Positions 32,247 through 41,669 of a DNA stretch of 64,000 nucleotides are shown piece after piece (position 1 is the stretch's first letter; every line of letters starts with the position of its first letter). Source of the DNA: a bacterium (lineage in GTDB: Bacteria > Bacillota > Clostridia > Lachnospirales > Lachnospiraceae). Location of the stretch: the NCBI GenBank assembly GCA_004562765.1, contig SFRL01000014.1, forward strand, positions 6,550-70,549, in the 5' to 3' direction. The notes under the pieces are model-generated. The model was not told where the DNA came from and ran no database searches. It saw only the letters and a list, made by a program, of their open reading frames with translations. The translations under genes were made by a program, and so were the position numbers.

Positions 32247-35200
32247 TTACAAGTACAGATTCGGGTACAACGCTGTCAGTTCGTCCAGAAACAGTGCAAC
32301 CGCTTCCAGCGCATTTTTGACCTTCTGCCTGCTGTTATAGTTGATATTGTATAAAAATGACGGTGCCGTCTTGTCCGGCACAAAGATCACCGCTCCCGCA
32401 AACTTTTCCACCAGTCCGGGAATCTGCAAGGGTTCCACCGGTGCCTGCTCATAGAGCACAAACCGCAGGGTGTCGCCCTTCTGCGTGATCTCTGTCACAT
32501 ACGCCTGATGCGCCCGCGCCTTCTGTCTTGCGATCGCCAGGAGATTTTGTACCGAGCGCGGCGGTTCCCCAAAACGATCGATCAACTCATCCAGCATCTC
32601 ATCGCTCTCCGCGTTCGTCTCCACGCCGGCGATCCGCTTGTAAATATCCAGCTTCTGATATTCATTGGGGATATAGGACGGCGGGATAAAGGCATCGACC
32701 TCGATGTCCAGCGTCGTCTCAAAGCGTGCCTGCGGCAGTTCGCCCTTCTGCTCCTTCACCGCCTCGTTCAACATCTTGCAGTAGAGATCGTAGCCCACCG
32801 CCTCCATGTGCCCGTGCTGCTGTGCGCCGAGAAGATTTCCGGCTCCGCGGATCTCAAGATCCCGCATGGCGATCTTAAAACCGCTGCCCAGATCCGTAAA
32901 CTCCCGGATCGCCGCCAGACGCTTTTCCGCCACTTCCTTCAACATCTTGTCTCTCTTATACATAAAGAAAGCATAGGCTGTGCGGTTGCTCCGCCCCACG
33001 CGCCCACGCAGCTGGTAAAGCTGCGACAGGCCCATGTTATCCGCGTCCTGTATGATCATCGTATTGACATTTGAAATATCCAGTCCTGTTTCAATAATAG
33101 TTGTAGACACCAATACATCAATATCTCCATTGATGAACTGATACATGATGCGTTCCAGTTCCAGCTCCTTCATCTGCCCGTGCGCAAAAGCCACATTCGC
33201 CTCCGGGACCAGCCCGGTGATCTTTGCCGCCACATCCGCGATCTGATTGACCCGGTTGAACACGTAGTACACCTGTCCACCCCGCGCCAGCTCTCTGGCG
33301 ATCGCTTCCCGCACCAGTTCCTCGTTGTACTCCATCACATAAGTCTGGATCGGCAGACGATCCATCGGCGGCTCCTCCAGCACACTCATGTCACGGATCC
33401 CGATCAGGCTCATGTGCAGTGTACGCGGGATCGGTGTCGCGGTCAGTGTCAGCACGTCGACATTTTTCTTCATCTGCTTGATCTTTTCCTTATGTGTGAC
33501 GCCAAAACGCTGTTCCTCGTCGATGATGAGCAGTCCCAGATCCTTGAAACCCACATCCTTCGACAGCACGCGGTGTGTACCGATCACGATATCCACCATG
33601 CCCTTTTTCAGCTGTTCGATGGTATGTTTCTGCTGGGCAGCCGTCCGAAAACGGCACAGCAGGTCCACCGTCACCGGAAAGTCCTTCATGCGCTGCGCAA
33701 AGGTATTGTAATGCTGCTGCGCAAGGATCGTCGTCGGCACCAGATAGACGACCTGTTTGCCCTCCTGAACCGCCTTGAACGCTGCCCGGATCGCCACTTC
33801 CGTCTTGCCGTAGCCCACGTCGCCGCAGATCAGGCGGTCCATGATCTTCGTGCTCTCCATATCCCGCTTCGTATCCTCAATGGCATTCACCTGATCCTCT
33901 GTCTCTTCAAAAGGAAACATTTCCTCAAATTCCCGCTGCCAGACCGTATCCGGACCATAAACATAGCCCTCCTTCTGCTGGCGTACCGCATACAGTTCCA
34001 CCAGCTCCTTTGCGATCTCCTTCACCGCGCCCTGCACACGCGAACGGGTCCTGTTCCACTCCTGCGTGCCCAGCGTGTTCAGCTTCGGTTTCTTGGCATC
34101 ACTTCCGGCATACTTCTGGATCAGATCCAGCTGCGTCGCCAGAATATAAAGATTTGAGCCCTTGGCATAGGTGATCTTCATGTAATCCTTCGTCGTGCCC
34201 CCGACCTCCATTTTCTCGATACCCTGATAAATACCGAGACCGTGGTTCTCATGCACGACATAATCACCCACATGCAAATCGGCGAAGCTTCGGATATGCT
34301 CGCCCTCATAGCGCTTGTACTTCTTCTTTTTCTTCTTCTCCGCGCCAAAAATATCGCTCTCCGTGATCACCGCAAAGGAGAGCATCGGATATTCGTAGCC
34401 GCGCCGCACCTTACCGTAGAGCACCATGATCTCGCCCGGCTGCAGGCCGTGCTCGTAGTCCTCCGTGTAAAAACAGGTCACGCCCTCGTTCATGATGTCC
34501 TCTGCCAGCCGTTTTGCTCTCGTCCGCGATCCGGACAGAAGAATGATCTTAAATTTGTTTTTCTTATACTGCTTCAGATCCTTGATCAATAGTTCAAAAC
34601 TGTTGTTGTAAGCGTTCACGGTACGGGCCTGGATCTGATACTGCTGCTCCGGCACAAGCTGCGGCACACGCTGTTCCAGCGTCGAGAGCGCAATACAGCG
34701 GCACTGCTGCAGCCGCCCCATCACTTCTGCCGCCCCGTACAGCGCATCCGCCTGCCCCGGCAGAATATAGCCTTTCTCCAGACGCTGCTTCATGCTCTCC
34801 GAAAACTCCAGTTCCACACCGCGCCCCTGCTCCATAAGCCGCGCCGGCTCATCCAGAAAGCAGATCGTGTGTGCCCGGTCGATATAATCCAGCAAAGACA
34901 CCTGTTCTTCCGAAAAATAGCTGAGGAAGGAATCCAGATTCGCCGCTCCTCCAAGCTCTGTCAGTTCTTCCTCCAAGCCCGCCGCCAAATCGCGTATTCT
35001 TGCCGCTTCTTCCGTTTTTTGTTGGCTTCTAAGTGCTTTTTCTATCCCTTTTGCCTCAGACTTAATTTTATTTAATCCTGATTTTATTTGTTTCCCATTC
35101 AGCACCCATTCGCTGGCAGGATACAGGACAAAACTCTCTTCCATGCCATCCTCCACCGAGCGCTGGCTCTCTGCATCAAATGCCCGGATGGAATCTATCT

Positions 35201-35828
35201 CATCACCCCACAGCTCCATACGGTAGGGCTGTTCCGCCGTCATTGGATAGATGTCGATAATACCTCCGCGCACTGCAAACTGACCCGGGGCACTTGCCTG
35301 ATACTCCCGCTCGTAGCCCATCGCCACAAGCTCACTTTTCAATTTTTCCGCATCGATCTCATCACCTACCGCGAATCTCCGGATCGCGCTGCGAAACTGC
35401 TCCGGCGTGCTCATGCGGTTCATGAGCGCATCAAAGGTGGTGATCACTGTCACCGGCTTCGAAGCGCCGTCTGTCTGCGCCCCCGCCGACATGCCCTGTG
35501 ACTCCAGCAACGCCTGCAGAACGCTCAGGCGCTCCCGCGTAAGTGCATTGCCCCGCAGATCAGACTGATAAAACAGCACGTCCTTCGCCGGAAAATACAT
35601 CACATCATCGTCAAAAAAGCGATAGTCTTCATAGAGCTCCTTGGCCCTCTGTTCCTGAAACGTGACAATAAGCCGGCTGCAGTCGCGCTCCCCCAGCCCA
35701 TAGATCAAATGAGCCTTCTGCGCATCCATACACCCGGATATCTCGATCGTGCCTTTCAGATCAGGTAGCCTTTTCTCAATTGTCTCGTAATCCTTCCACT
35801 CTCTGAGTGGCTGCAAAAATGCCTCCAT
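32247..35828 (-). CDS. mfd: Transcription-repair coupling factor Mfd
   Basis: Removes RNA polymerase stalled at DNA damage and recruits UvrA. The 1193 residues run in the family order: a UvrB-like N-terminal part, the RNA-polymerase-interacting CarD-like domain (HVGDYVVHENHGLGIYQGIEKMEV, about 510), and the RecG-like helicase. That helicase shows CGDVGYGKTEVAIRAAFKA (about 665), VGTHRVLSKDV, IIDEEQRFGVTHKEKIKQMK and LTATPIPRTLHMSL. STTIIETGLDISNVNTMII and QLRGRVGRSNRTAYAF follow, then a C-terminal UvrA-binding domain. It lies 14 bases after pth, as in Bacillus (spoVG-glmU-pth-mfd order). Confidence 0.98.
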   Translation of the reverse strand: MEAFLQPLREWKDYETIEKRLPDLKGTIEISGCMDAQKAHLIYGLGERDCSRLIVTFQEQRAKELYEDYRFFDDDVMYFPAKDVLFYQSDLRGNALTRERLSVLQALLESQGMSAGAQTDGASKPVTVITTFDALMNRMSTPEQFRSAIRRFAVGDEIDAEKLKSELVAMGYEREYQASAPGQFAVRGGIIDIYPMTAEQPYRMELWGDEIDSIRAFDAESQRSVEDGMEESFVLYPASEWVLNGKQIKSGLNKIKSEAKGIEKALRSQQKTEEAARIRDLAAGLEEELTELGGAANLDSFLSYFSEEQVSLLDYIDRAHTICFLDEPARLMEQGRGVELEFSESMKQRLEKGYILPGQADALYGAAEVMGRLQQCRCIALSTLEQRVPQLVPEQQYQIQARTVNAYNNSFELLIKDLKQYKKNKFKIILLSGSRTRAKRLAEDIMNEGVTCFYTEDYEHGLQPGEIMVLYGKVRRGYEYPMLSFAVITESDIFGAEKKKKKKYKRYEGEHIRSFADLHVGDYVVHENHGLGIYQGIEKMEVGGTTKDYMKITYAKGSNLYILATQLDLIQKYAGSDAKKPKLNTLGTQEWNRTRSRVQGAVKEIAKELVELYAVRQQKEGYVYGPDTVWQREFEEMFPFEETEDQVNAIEDTKRDMESTKIMDRLICGDVGYGKTEVAIRAAFKAVQEGKQVVYLVPTTILAQQHYNTFAQRMKDFPVTVDLLCRFRTAAQQKHTIEQLKKGMVDIVIGTHRVLSKDVGFKDLGLLIIDEEQRFGVTHKEKIKQMKKNVDVLTLTATPIPRTLHMSLIGIRDMSVLEEPPMDRLPIQTYVMEYNEELVREAIARELARGGQVYYVFNRVNQIADVAAKITGLVPEANVAFAHGQMKELELERIMYQFINGDIDVLVSTTIIETGLDISNVNTMIIQDADNMGLSQLYQLRGRVGRSNRTAYAFFMYKRDKMLKEVAEKRLAAIREFTDLGSGFKIAMRDLEIRGAGNLLGAQQHGHMEAVGYDLYCKMLNEAVKEQKGELPQARFETTLDIEVDAFIPPSYIPNEYQKLDIYKRIAGVETNAESDEMLDELIDRFGEPPRSVQNLLAIARQKARAHQAYVTEITQKGDTLRFVLYEQAPVEPLQIPGLVEKFAGAVIFVPDKTAPSFLYNINYNSRQKVKNALEAVALFLDELTALYPNLYL

Positions 35829-35842
35829 CGTTCTACCTTCAA

Positions 35843-36412
35843 TTACTTTTTGCCGTTAAATTTGTTCATCGCACCGGGCAGATCATCCATCAGGATCATC
35901 TCTGCCGCTTCCATCGCATCCGCGAAGGCATCCTCTACCAGCGCGCGCTCCTCCCTGGAAAAGTGCCCCAGAACATAATCCGCCAGATCCCACCCCTTAG
36001 GTTTTTCGCCGACACCGATCCTGATCCGCGCAAAGCCCTGCGTGCCGGTCATGGCTATGATATTCTTGATGCCGTTATGTCCGCCGGCGCTTCCTTTTGC
36101 CCTCACACGGATCCTTCCGGGGGCAAGGCTGATATCGTCATAAATAACCAGCAGTTCGCTCTCCGCATCCAGCTTATAGAAATTTAAGATCGCCTGGATA
36201 CTCTCGCCGCTCAGGTTCATATAAGTCTGCGGTTTCACAAGCAACACCTTCTGCCCGGCAATATAACCGCTTCCGCAGATCGCCTTATGTTTTTTCTCTG
36301 TTAATTCTACATTATATTTTTTTGCCATCGCGTCTATGACATCAAACCCGACATTGTGTCTCGTTTTTTCGTACTTTTTATCCGGGTTACCAAGTCCGGC
36401 TATCACAAACAT
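35843..36412 (-). CDS. pth: Peptidyl-tRNA hydrolase
   Basis: Recycles tRNA from drop-off peptidyl-tRNA. The 189-residue product starts MFVIAGLGNPDKKYEKTRHNVGFDVID, containing the catalytic His of the TRHNVGF motif (about 20). It continues with KPQTYMNLSGES, IYDDISLAPGRIRVRAKGSAGGHNGIKNII and RIRIGVG. The start at 36412 fits the family N-terminus; in-frame codons to 36511 would add 33 unrelated residues. It starts four bases after the stop of the GlmU-like gene. Confidence 0.96.
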   Translation of the reverse strand: MFVIAGLGNPDKKYEKTRHNVGFDVIDAMAKKYNVELTEKKHKAICGSGYIAGQKVLLVKPQTYMNLSGESIQAILNFYKLDAESELLVIYDDISLAPGRIRVRAKGSAGGHNGIKNIIAMTGTQGFARIRIGVGEKPKGWDLADYVLGHFSREERALVEDAFADAMEAAEMILMDDLPGAMNKFNGKK

Positions 36413-36416
36413 AATA

Positions 36417-37151
36417 TTATTGCCTTTCTCTAATGATTTTTGCCGCTTCTGCGAGCTGCATCTGGTCATTAACCCCTGTAATATCTGTCGCATCGTCGAG
36501 CGCATATGCATCCACCTTTAATCCTTTTTCTTTTATTATCGTGAGCGTGTCGGGCAGATAATATTCACCCTGCGCATTGTTCGGGCGGATCAGATCCAGC
36601 GCGGCCTTCAGCTCTGCTGTATCAAAGATATACATGCCGGAATTGATCTCGTGGGAAGCAAGTTCTTCCTCGTTGGCATCCTTATGCTCCACACTCTTCA
36701 CAAAACGCCCCTGCGCATCACGAATGATACGTCCGTATCCGGTGGGATCATCCACCTTTGCAGAGAGAACCGTCACTGTATTTCCCTGCGCCTCGTGATA
36801 CTCACAGAGCTGACGCAACGTCTGCGCCGTGATCAGCGGTGTGTCACCAAACAGGATCAGTGTCTGCCCTTCATTTCCAAGGAATTCCCGGGCACACTTG
36901 ACTGCATGACCGGTTCCCAGCTGCTCAGGCTGCAGCGTAAAGGTAACATCGAAGTTTTCGATCTCACGCTCCACCACCTCATGCTTGTAGCCTACAACCA
37001 GACAGATCTCGGACACGTCTGCGCCCCGTGCTGCCTCTATCACATAGTCAACCAGACACTTTCCCTCGATCCGATGCACGACCTTCGGAAGATCTGACTT
37101 CATGCGTGTTCCTTTTCCTGCCGCCAGAATGACGGCCTTCCGTTTACTCAT
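36417..37151 (-). CDS. GlmU-like nucleotidyltransferase without acetyltransferase domain
   Basis: Contains only the uridyltransferase half of GlmU: LAAGKGTRMKSDLPKVVHRIEGK (about 9-31), QPEQLGTGHAVKCA (about 74-87), LFGDTPLI (about 101-108), and DDPTGYGRIIRD, NSGMYIFD and YYLPDTLTIIKEKG. It ends at residue 244, with no left-handed beta-helix repeats. By family it makes UDP-GlcNAc from GlcNAc-1-phosphate and UTP. The operon position between spoVG and pth is that of glmU. Glucosamine-1-phosphate acetylation would need another protein. The stop codon is followed directly by pth, so no remnant of the missing half is seen. Confidence 0.88.
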   Translation of the reverse strand: MSKRKAVILAAGKGTRMKSDLPKVVHRIEGKCLVDYVIEAARGADVSEICLVVGYKHEVVEREIENFDVTFTLQPEQLGTGHAVKCAREFLGNEGQTLILFGDTPLITAQTLRQLCEYHEAQGNTVTVLSAKVDDPTGYGRIIRDAQGRFVKSVEHKDANEEELASHEINSGMYIFDTAELKAALDLIRPNNAQGEYYLPDTLTIIKEKGLKVDAYALDDATDITGVNDQMQLAEAAKIIRERQ

Positions 37152-37207
37152 AGATAGGAATCCTCCCTTTTTCGTAACTGTTCTGTCTAGTTTAGCTTAA
37201 TTTCACG

Positions 37208-37242
37208 CAAAATTCAAGGGCTGCCATCAGACAACCCTTGAA
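37208..37242 (-). terminator. Terminator of spoVG
   Basis: TTCAAGGG (37213-37220) pairs with CCCTTGAA (37235-37242), followed by TTTT on the minus strand, between spoVG and the GlmU-like gene. Confidence 0.75.
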
Positions 37243-37258
37243 AGATCATTTTTTGTTT

Positions 37259-37531
37259 TTAACCTTCTCCCGCCAGTTCTTCTTCCTGTTCATAACGCTC
37301 CAGGATCATCTTCTGGATGCGGTTTCTGGTCTCCGTCTTGATCGGATGTGCAATGTCGCGATACTCGCCATCCGCGGTCTTCTTGCTGGGCATCGCAATA
37401 AACAAGCCTTTCTCGCCATCCACGACCTTGATATCATGCAGGACAAACTCATCATCGATCGTGATAGATACGATCGCCTTCATCTTATTGCTGCCTTCCA
37501 GTCTACGGATCCTGATATCCGTGATCTCCAT
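37259..37531 (-). CDS. spoVG: Septation/sporulation regulator SpoVG
   Basis: Small nucleic-acid-binding regulator affecting septation, capsule and sporulation in Firmicutes. The 90-residue protein reads MEITDIRIRRLEG, then MKAIVSITIDDEFVLHDIKVVDG, FIAMPSKKTADGEYRDIAHPI and TRNRIQKMILERYE, all typical. ATG 37531 follows AAGGGGG by nine bases; a TTG three codons earlier is less likely. The spoVG-glmU-pth-mfd order is that of Bacillus. Confidence 0.95.
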   Translation of the reverse strand: MEITDIRIRRLEGSNKMKAIVSITIDDEFVLHDIKVVDGEKGLFIAMPSKKTADGEYRDIAHPIKTETRNRIQKMILERYEQEEELAGEG

Positions 37532-37583
37532 TTGTTCCAACCCCCTTTTTGCATAACAGCCGCATACACAGCGGAACTGTCAC

Positions 37584-38702
37584 TTAGATACCATATCGGT
37601 TGTTCTCTCCAACCACGATCTGTATCTCGTCATCCCCAAAGTAATACATATTCGGCTTCAATGTACCGCGGCTCTCCACGATGCAGTTTTCAATATGCGT
37701 ATTATCTCCGATATATACCTCGTTCAAGATGATCGAATTCTTGATAATACAGTTTTTGCCGATGAATGCTTCCTTAAAAAGAATGGAATTCTCAACCTTT
37801 CCATTGATGATCGAACCGCTTGCCACCAACGAATTACGGACATCAGAGCCCTCGTTATACTTAGCAGGAGGAAGATCATCCACCTTTGAATAGATTCGCG
37901 GTGTTTCCTTAAAGAAATACTGGCGAACCTCCGGTTTCAGGAAATCCATGTTTGTCTGATAATAAGAATCCACGGTGGAAATATTATTCCAGTAACCCTT
38001 CATCTTGTAGCCGTAGATGCGCTTCAGGTCTTTATAACGGATCAGGATATCTGTTACAAAGTTCCAGCGATCCTCTGCTGCGCACTGCTCCAACAACTCG
38101 ATCAGCTGTCTGCGTCGAATGACATACACACCGGTAGAGATCGTATTGGACTGTGCCACCATGGGCTTCTCCTCAAAATATGTAATCCGGGAATCCTCAT
38201 TCATGCGAACTACACCGAAGCGGCTCACATCCACATCCTGAGGCATGTCCTTCACCGCGATCGTGATATCTGCTTTTTTCTCGATATGATAATCAAGCAG
38301 CTCATTGTAATCCATTTTGTATACGCAATCGCCGCTGGAAATGATCACATACGGCTCATGACAGCGCTTTAACCACTCGATATTCTGATACATAGCATCT
38401 GCCGTACCACGGTACCACCAGCTGTTATCTGCGGTGACCGTCGGTGTAAATACGAACAGACCGCCCTGTTTTCTACCGAAATCCCACCATTTAGAGGAAC
38501 TCAGATGCTCATTCAGGGAGCGCGCATTGTACTGTGACAGCACCGCTACCTTCTGAACGTGGGAATTCGACATATTACTCAATGCAAAATCGATGCAACG
38601 GAAACTTCCTGCTACAGGCATTGCAGCGATTGCTCTTTTGCGTGATAACGCATCCATTCTCTGATTGTTACCACCGGCTAAAATAATTCCTAATGCTTTC
38701 AT
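37584..38702 (-). CDS. glgD: Glucose-1-phosphate adenylyltransferase subunit GlgD
   Basis: Non-catalytic or regulatory partner of GlgC in ADP-glucose synthesis for glycogen. Its 372 residues include ILAGGNNQRMDALSRKRAIAAMPVAGSFRCIDFALSNM, where the GlgC-type GGxGxRL loop is degenerate (GGNNQRM). The C-terminal beta-helix repeats (NSLVASGSIINGKVENSILFKEAFIGKNCIIKNSII) end in a GlgD-like tail. Its ATG overlaps the glgC stop by four bases, indicating coupled translation. Reduced catalytic function is inferred from the loop and known GlgCD pairs. Confidence 0.93.
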   Translation of the reverse strand: MKALGIILAGGNNQRMDALSRKRAIAAMPVAGSFRCIDFALSNMSNSHVQKVAVLSQYNARSLNEHLSSSKWWDFGRKQGGLFVFTPTVTADNSWWYRGTADAMYQNIEWLKRCHEPYVIISSGDCVYKMDYNELLDYHIEKKADITIAVKDMPQDVDVSRFGVVRMNEDSRITYFEEKPMVAQSNTISTGVYVIRRRQLIELLEQCAAEDRWNFVTDILIRYKDLKRIYGYKMKGYWNNISTVDSYYQTNMDFLKPEVRQYFFKETPRIYSKVDDLPPAKYNEGSDVRNSLVASGSIINGKVENSILFKEAFIGKNCIIKNSIILNEVYIGDNTHIENCIVESRGTLKPNMYYFGDDEIQIVVGENNRYGI

Positions 38703-39982
38703 GCCTTCACACCTGCCTTTATAATAGAATCTCCGCTTTCCAGGAAGTTGTTTGTATAGTCAGCCTCTTCGGTCACACCTGAAATCGCTGTATTTCTTCC
38801 GATGGAAACATTGTCCGGTACAACAGATTTCTCACCGATCACGGCAAGATCACTGCAATATACCTTCGGATTAAACTTGCTGGGCGCAAACTGACCGACA
38901 CCGACCTTTACGTTGTTGCCGATCTGGCAGTCCTCAGCCACGATCGCCTTGTCCAAAACAACGTTCTCGCCAATCACGGTTCCCTGCATGACAATGGAAT
39001 CGCGAACGACACTGCCCTTTCCGATCACAACATTTGCACCGATCACGGAGCTGTATACCTCGCCGTATATTTCACTGCCTTCACCGATGATACTCTTGAC
39101 GATCCTTGAGTCAGGTGATATGTACTGCGGCTGGATCGCTCCGGTATTTGTGTAGACCTTCCAGTATTTCTCATACAGGTTGAACTCCGGGATCAGATCA
39201 ATCAGCTCCATATTTGCTTCCCAGTAAGAGCTTAAAGTTCCTACATCCTTCCAGTAGCCGTTAAACTCATAGGCAAACATCCGGCTGTCCCGCTCATGCA
39301 GATAGGGGATCACATGCTTACCGAAATCACAGCTGTTCTGATCCTTCAGCGCTACCAGTGCCTCGCGCAGCACCTTCCAGCTGAAGATGTAGATACCCAT
39401 GGAAGCAAGGTTGCTCCTCGGATGCTCCGGTTTCTCCTCGAATTCACTGATCCGCCGCTCCTCATCTGCGATCACCACGCCAAAACGGCTTGCCTCTTCC
39501 ATCGGAACAGGCATGACTGCGATGGTTACATCCGCATTGTTTGCCTTATGGAAGTCCAGCATAACCTCATAATCCATTTTATAGATGTGATCTCCGGAAA
39601 GGATCAGCACATACTCCGGGTTGTAGCTCTCCATATAATTCAAGTTCTGGTAGATCGCGTTCGCCGTACCGGTGTACCACTCACTGTTTGTACTTTTTTC
39701 ATAGGGCGGCAGAACGGTGACACCTCCCGTATTGCGATCCAGATCCCACGGAATACCGATTCCGATGTGGGTATTCAGCCGCAGGGGCTGGTACTGTGTC
39801 AAGACACCGACGGTGTCAATACCTGAGTTGATACAGTTGCTCAGCGGGAAATCGATAATACGATACTTTCCACCAAAAGCTACTGCGGGCTTTGCCACAT
39901 CCGCTGTCAGCACGCCAAGTCGACTTCCCTGGCCACCTGCAAGCAGCATGGCAATCATTTCCTTACGAATCATATCGCTCAC
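38699..39982 (-). CDS. glgC: Glucose-1-phosphate adenylyltransferase GlgC
   Basis: Catalytic subunit making ADP-glucose, the glycogen precursor. The 427 residues have MLLAGGQGSRLGVLTADVAKPAVAFGGKYRIIDFPLSNC (about 13-51), with the intact nucleotide loop, the Lys-containing KPAVAFGG segment and IIDFPLSN. GTANAIYQNLNYM, ILSGDHIYKMDYE, FEEKPEHPRSNLASMGIYIF and KDVGTLSSYWEANM follow, then a beta-helix regulatory domain. It leads the glgC-glgD operon. Phosphoglucomutase at 7.4-9.1 kb would supply its substrate. Confidence 0.96.
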   Translation of the reverse strand: MSDMIRKEMIAMLLAGGQGSRLGVLTADVAKPAVAFGGKYRIIDFPLSNCINSGIDTVGVLTQYQPLRLNTHIGIGIPWDLDRNTGGVTVLPPYEKSTNSEWYTGTANAIYQNLNYMESYNPEYVLILSGDHIYKMDYEVMLDFHKANNADVTIAVMPVPMEEASRFGVVIADEERRISEFEEKPEHPRSNLASMGIYIFSWKVLREALVALKDQNSCDFGKHVIPYLHERDSRMFAYEFNGYWKDVGTLSSYWEANMELIDLIPEFNLYEKYWKVYTNTGAIQPQYISPDSRIVKSIIGEGSEIYGEVYSSVIGANVVIGKGSVVRDSIVMQGTVIGENVVLDKAIVAEDCQIGNNVKVGVGQFAPSKFNPKVYCSDLAVIGEKSVVPDNVSIGRNTAISGVTEEADYTNNFLESGDSIIKAGVKA

Positions 39983-40040
39983 CTCTTGCTCATATTTTTT
40001 AGCTCACCAACTAGTGTGATATTACATATAGGGTAAAATT

Positions 40041-40106
40041 ATTATACCACTTTGTTTCTCATTTGTACATCATAATATACAAAAATTTAGCTAAAACGTT
40101 TTCATT
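40041..40106 (-). promoter_or_regulatory. glgC promoter with possible cre-like site
   Basis: An extended -10, TGGTATAAT, is read on the minus strand (TATAAT at 40041-40046), 59 bases before the ATG. The -35 is poor (TGTACA at 17 bases). At 40089-40106 a palindromic AAAACGTTTT core matches one half of a CcpA site well and the other poorly, so catabolite control is only a possibility. Confidence 0.4.
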
Positions 40107-40181
40107 TTTGTAACTTTTTACAAATTATGGTTATCCTGAAATTTCGCGCAAAGACACGTCCCCGCTCCGTCAAAAAAGTGG

Positions 40182-40187
40182 TATACT
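40182..40187 (+). promoter_or_regulatory. Possible extended -10 of murC
   Basis: TGGTATACT with TATACT at 40182-40187, 45 bases before the ATG; no convincing -35 is present. Confidence 0.35.
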
Positions 40188-40231
40188 ACATATGAATTAA
40201 AAAATCCATCGAAAAGTGAAGGTAAAACAGC

Positions 40232-41668
40232 ATGAATGAGTATACAGTTAATTTTTCACAGCCCTGCCATGTACACTTCATCGGCATCGGCGGTATCAGC
40301 ATGAGCGGTCTTGCGCAGATCATATTAAAGGAAGGCTTTACGGTATCCGGATCAGACGCAAAGGAATCTGCCCTCACCGAACAGCTTGCTGCACTCGGCG
40401 CAAAGGTCACCTATCCACAGCGGGCGGAGAATATCACTCCCGACATTGACGTGATCGTCTACACCGCAGCGATCCACGCGGACAATCCCGAGTTCGCTGC
40501 CGCGAAAGCATCCGGAAAACCGATGCTCTCCCGCGCAGAATTCCTCGGGCAGCTGATGAACAATTATACCCGTTCAGTGGCTGTGGCAGGCACCCACGGC
40601 AAGACCACCACGACTTCCATGATCACCCATATTCTTTTGGCTGCTCACGCGGATCCCACGATCTCCGTCGGCGGTATTTTGAAGGCGATCGACGGCAATA
40701 TCCGTGTTGGTTCCTCCGACTGTTTCGTGACCGAAGCGTGCGAATATACAAACAGCTTTTTACACTTTTATCCGAAATACAGCGTTGTCCTGAATGTGGA
40801 AGCAGAGCATCTGGACTTTTTCAAGGACTATGACGACATCCGTCACTCCTTCCACCGTTTTCTTGCCAACACCGCAGGTGACGGTGCCATCATTTTAAAC
40901 GGTGAGATTCCCGACCGCGGGGCACTGACAGAAGGACTTACCGCAAAGGTCATTACCTACGGCTTTGAGGATACATTTGATATCTATGCCTCCGACATCA
41001 GCTACAATGATTTCGGTTGTGCCTCCTTTGTCGTACATGGTACAGACAATGAGCAGACACCCGTCAAGCTGCTCGTTCCCGGAAAACACAACATCTCCAA
41101 TGCACTGGCAGCCTATACAGTCGCCGTGCAGATGGGTGTTGCACCGGAGACGATCGCCGAGGGGCTGTCCGCTTTTACCGGAACAGACCGCCGGTTCCAG
41201 TATAAGGGAACACTTCATCCTCACACGGATGCCGCAGACAGTTCCCTCCGGGAAGCAAAAGGCATCACGATCGTGGACGATTACGCGCATCACCCGACGG
41301 AGATCCGCGCGACACTGACAGCCGCAAAAAACTACCCGCACTCCCGTATCGTCTGCGTGTTCCAGTCCCACACCTACTCCCGCACAAAAGCATTTCTGGA
41401 CGATTTTGCAGATGCTTTATCCCTTGCGGACATGGTGGTACTTGCCGACATCTACGCTGCCCGTGAGACAGATGATCTCGGCATCAGTGCAAGAGACATT
41501 TTGGACCGCCTGAAAGCCAGAGGAGTGGACGCCTATTACATTCCCACTGCCGAAACATTTGACGGCATCGAAAAATTTTTATTAAAAAATTGTATCGACG
41601 GTGACCTGTTAATAACTATGGGGGCCGGAAACATTCTGGAAGTGGGCGAACATCTTCTGGGACAATAA
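40232..41668 (+). CDS. murC: UDP-N-acetylmuramate--L-alanine ligase
   Basis: Adds L-Ala to UDP-MurNAc, starting the peptidoglycan stem peptide. The 478 residues have the Rossmann start HFIGIGGISMSGLAQI (about 11-26), the ATP loop VAGTHGKTTTTSMITHI (about 116-132), EACEYTNSFLHFYP, the metal-binding and ligase motifs VVLNVEAEHLDFF and GKHNISNALAAY, and DDYAHHPTEIRAT (about 350-362). It is the first plus-strand gene after a long minus-strand run and is divergent from glgC. Confidence 0.97.
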   Translation: MNEYTVNFSQPCHVHFIGIGGISMSGLAQIILKEGFTVSGSDAKESALTEQLAALGAKVTYPQRAENITPDIDVIVYTAAIHADNPEFAAAKASGKPMLSRAEFLGQLMNNYTRSVAVAGTHGKTTTTSMITHILLAAHADPTISVGGILKAIDGNIRVGSSDCFVTEACEYTNSFLHFYPKYSVVLNVEAEHLDFFKDYDDIRHSFHRFLANTAGDGAIILNGEIPDRGALTEGLTAKVITYGFEDTFDIYASDISYNDFGCASFVVHGTDNEQTPVKLLVPGKHNISNALAAYTVAVQMGVAPETIAEGLSAFTGTDRRFQYKGTLHPHTDAADSSLREAKGITIVDDYAHHPTEIRATLTAAKNYPHSRIVCVFQSHTYSRTKAFLDDFADALSLADMVVLADIYAARETDDLGISARDILDRLKARGVDAYYIPTAETFDGIEKFLLKNCIDGDLLITMGAGNILEVGEHLLGQ

Positions 41669-41669
41669 G

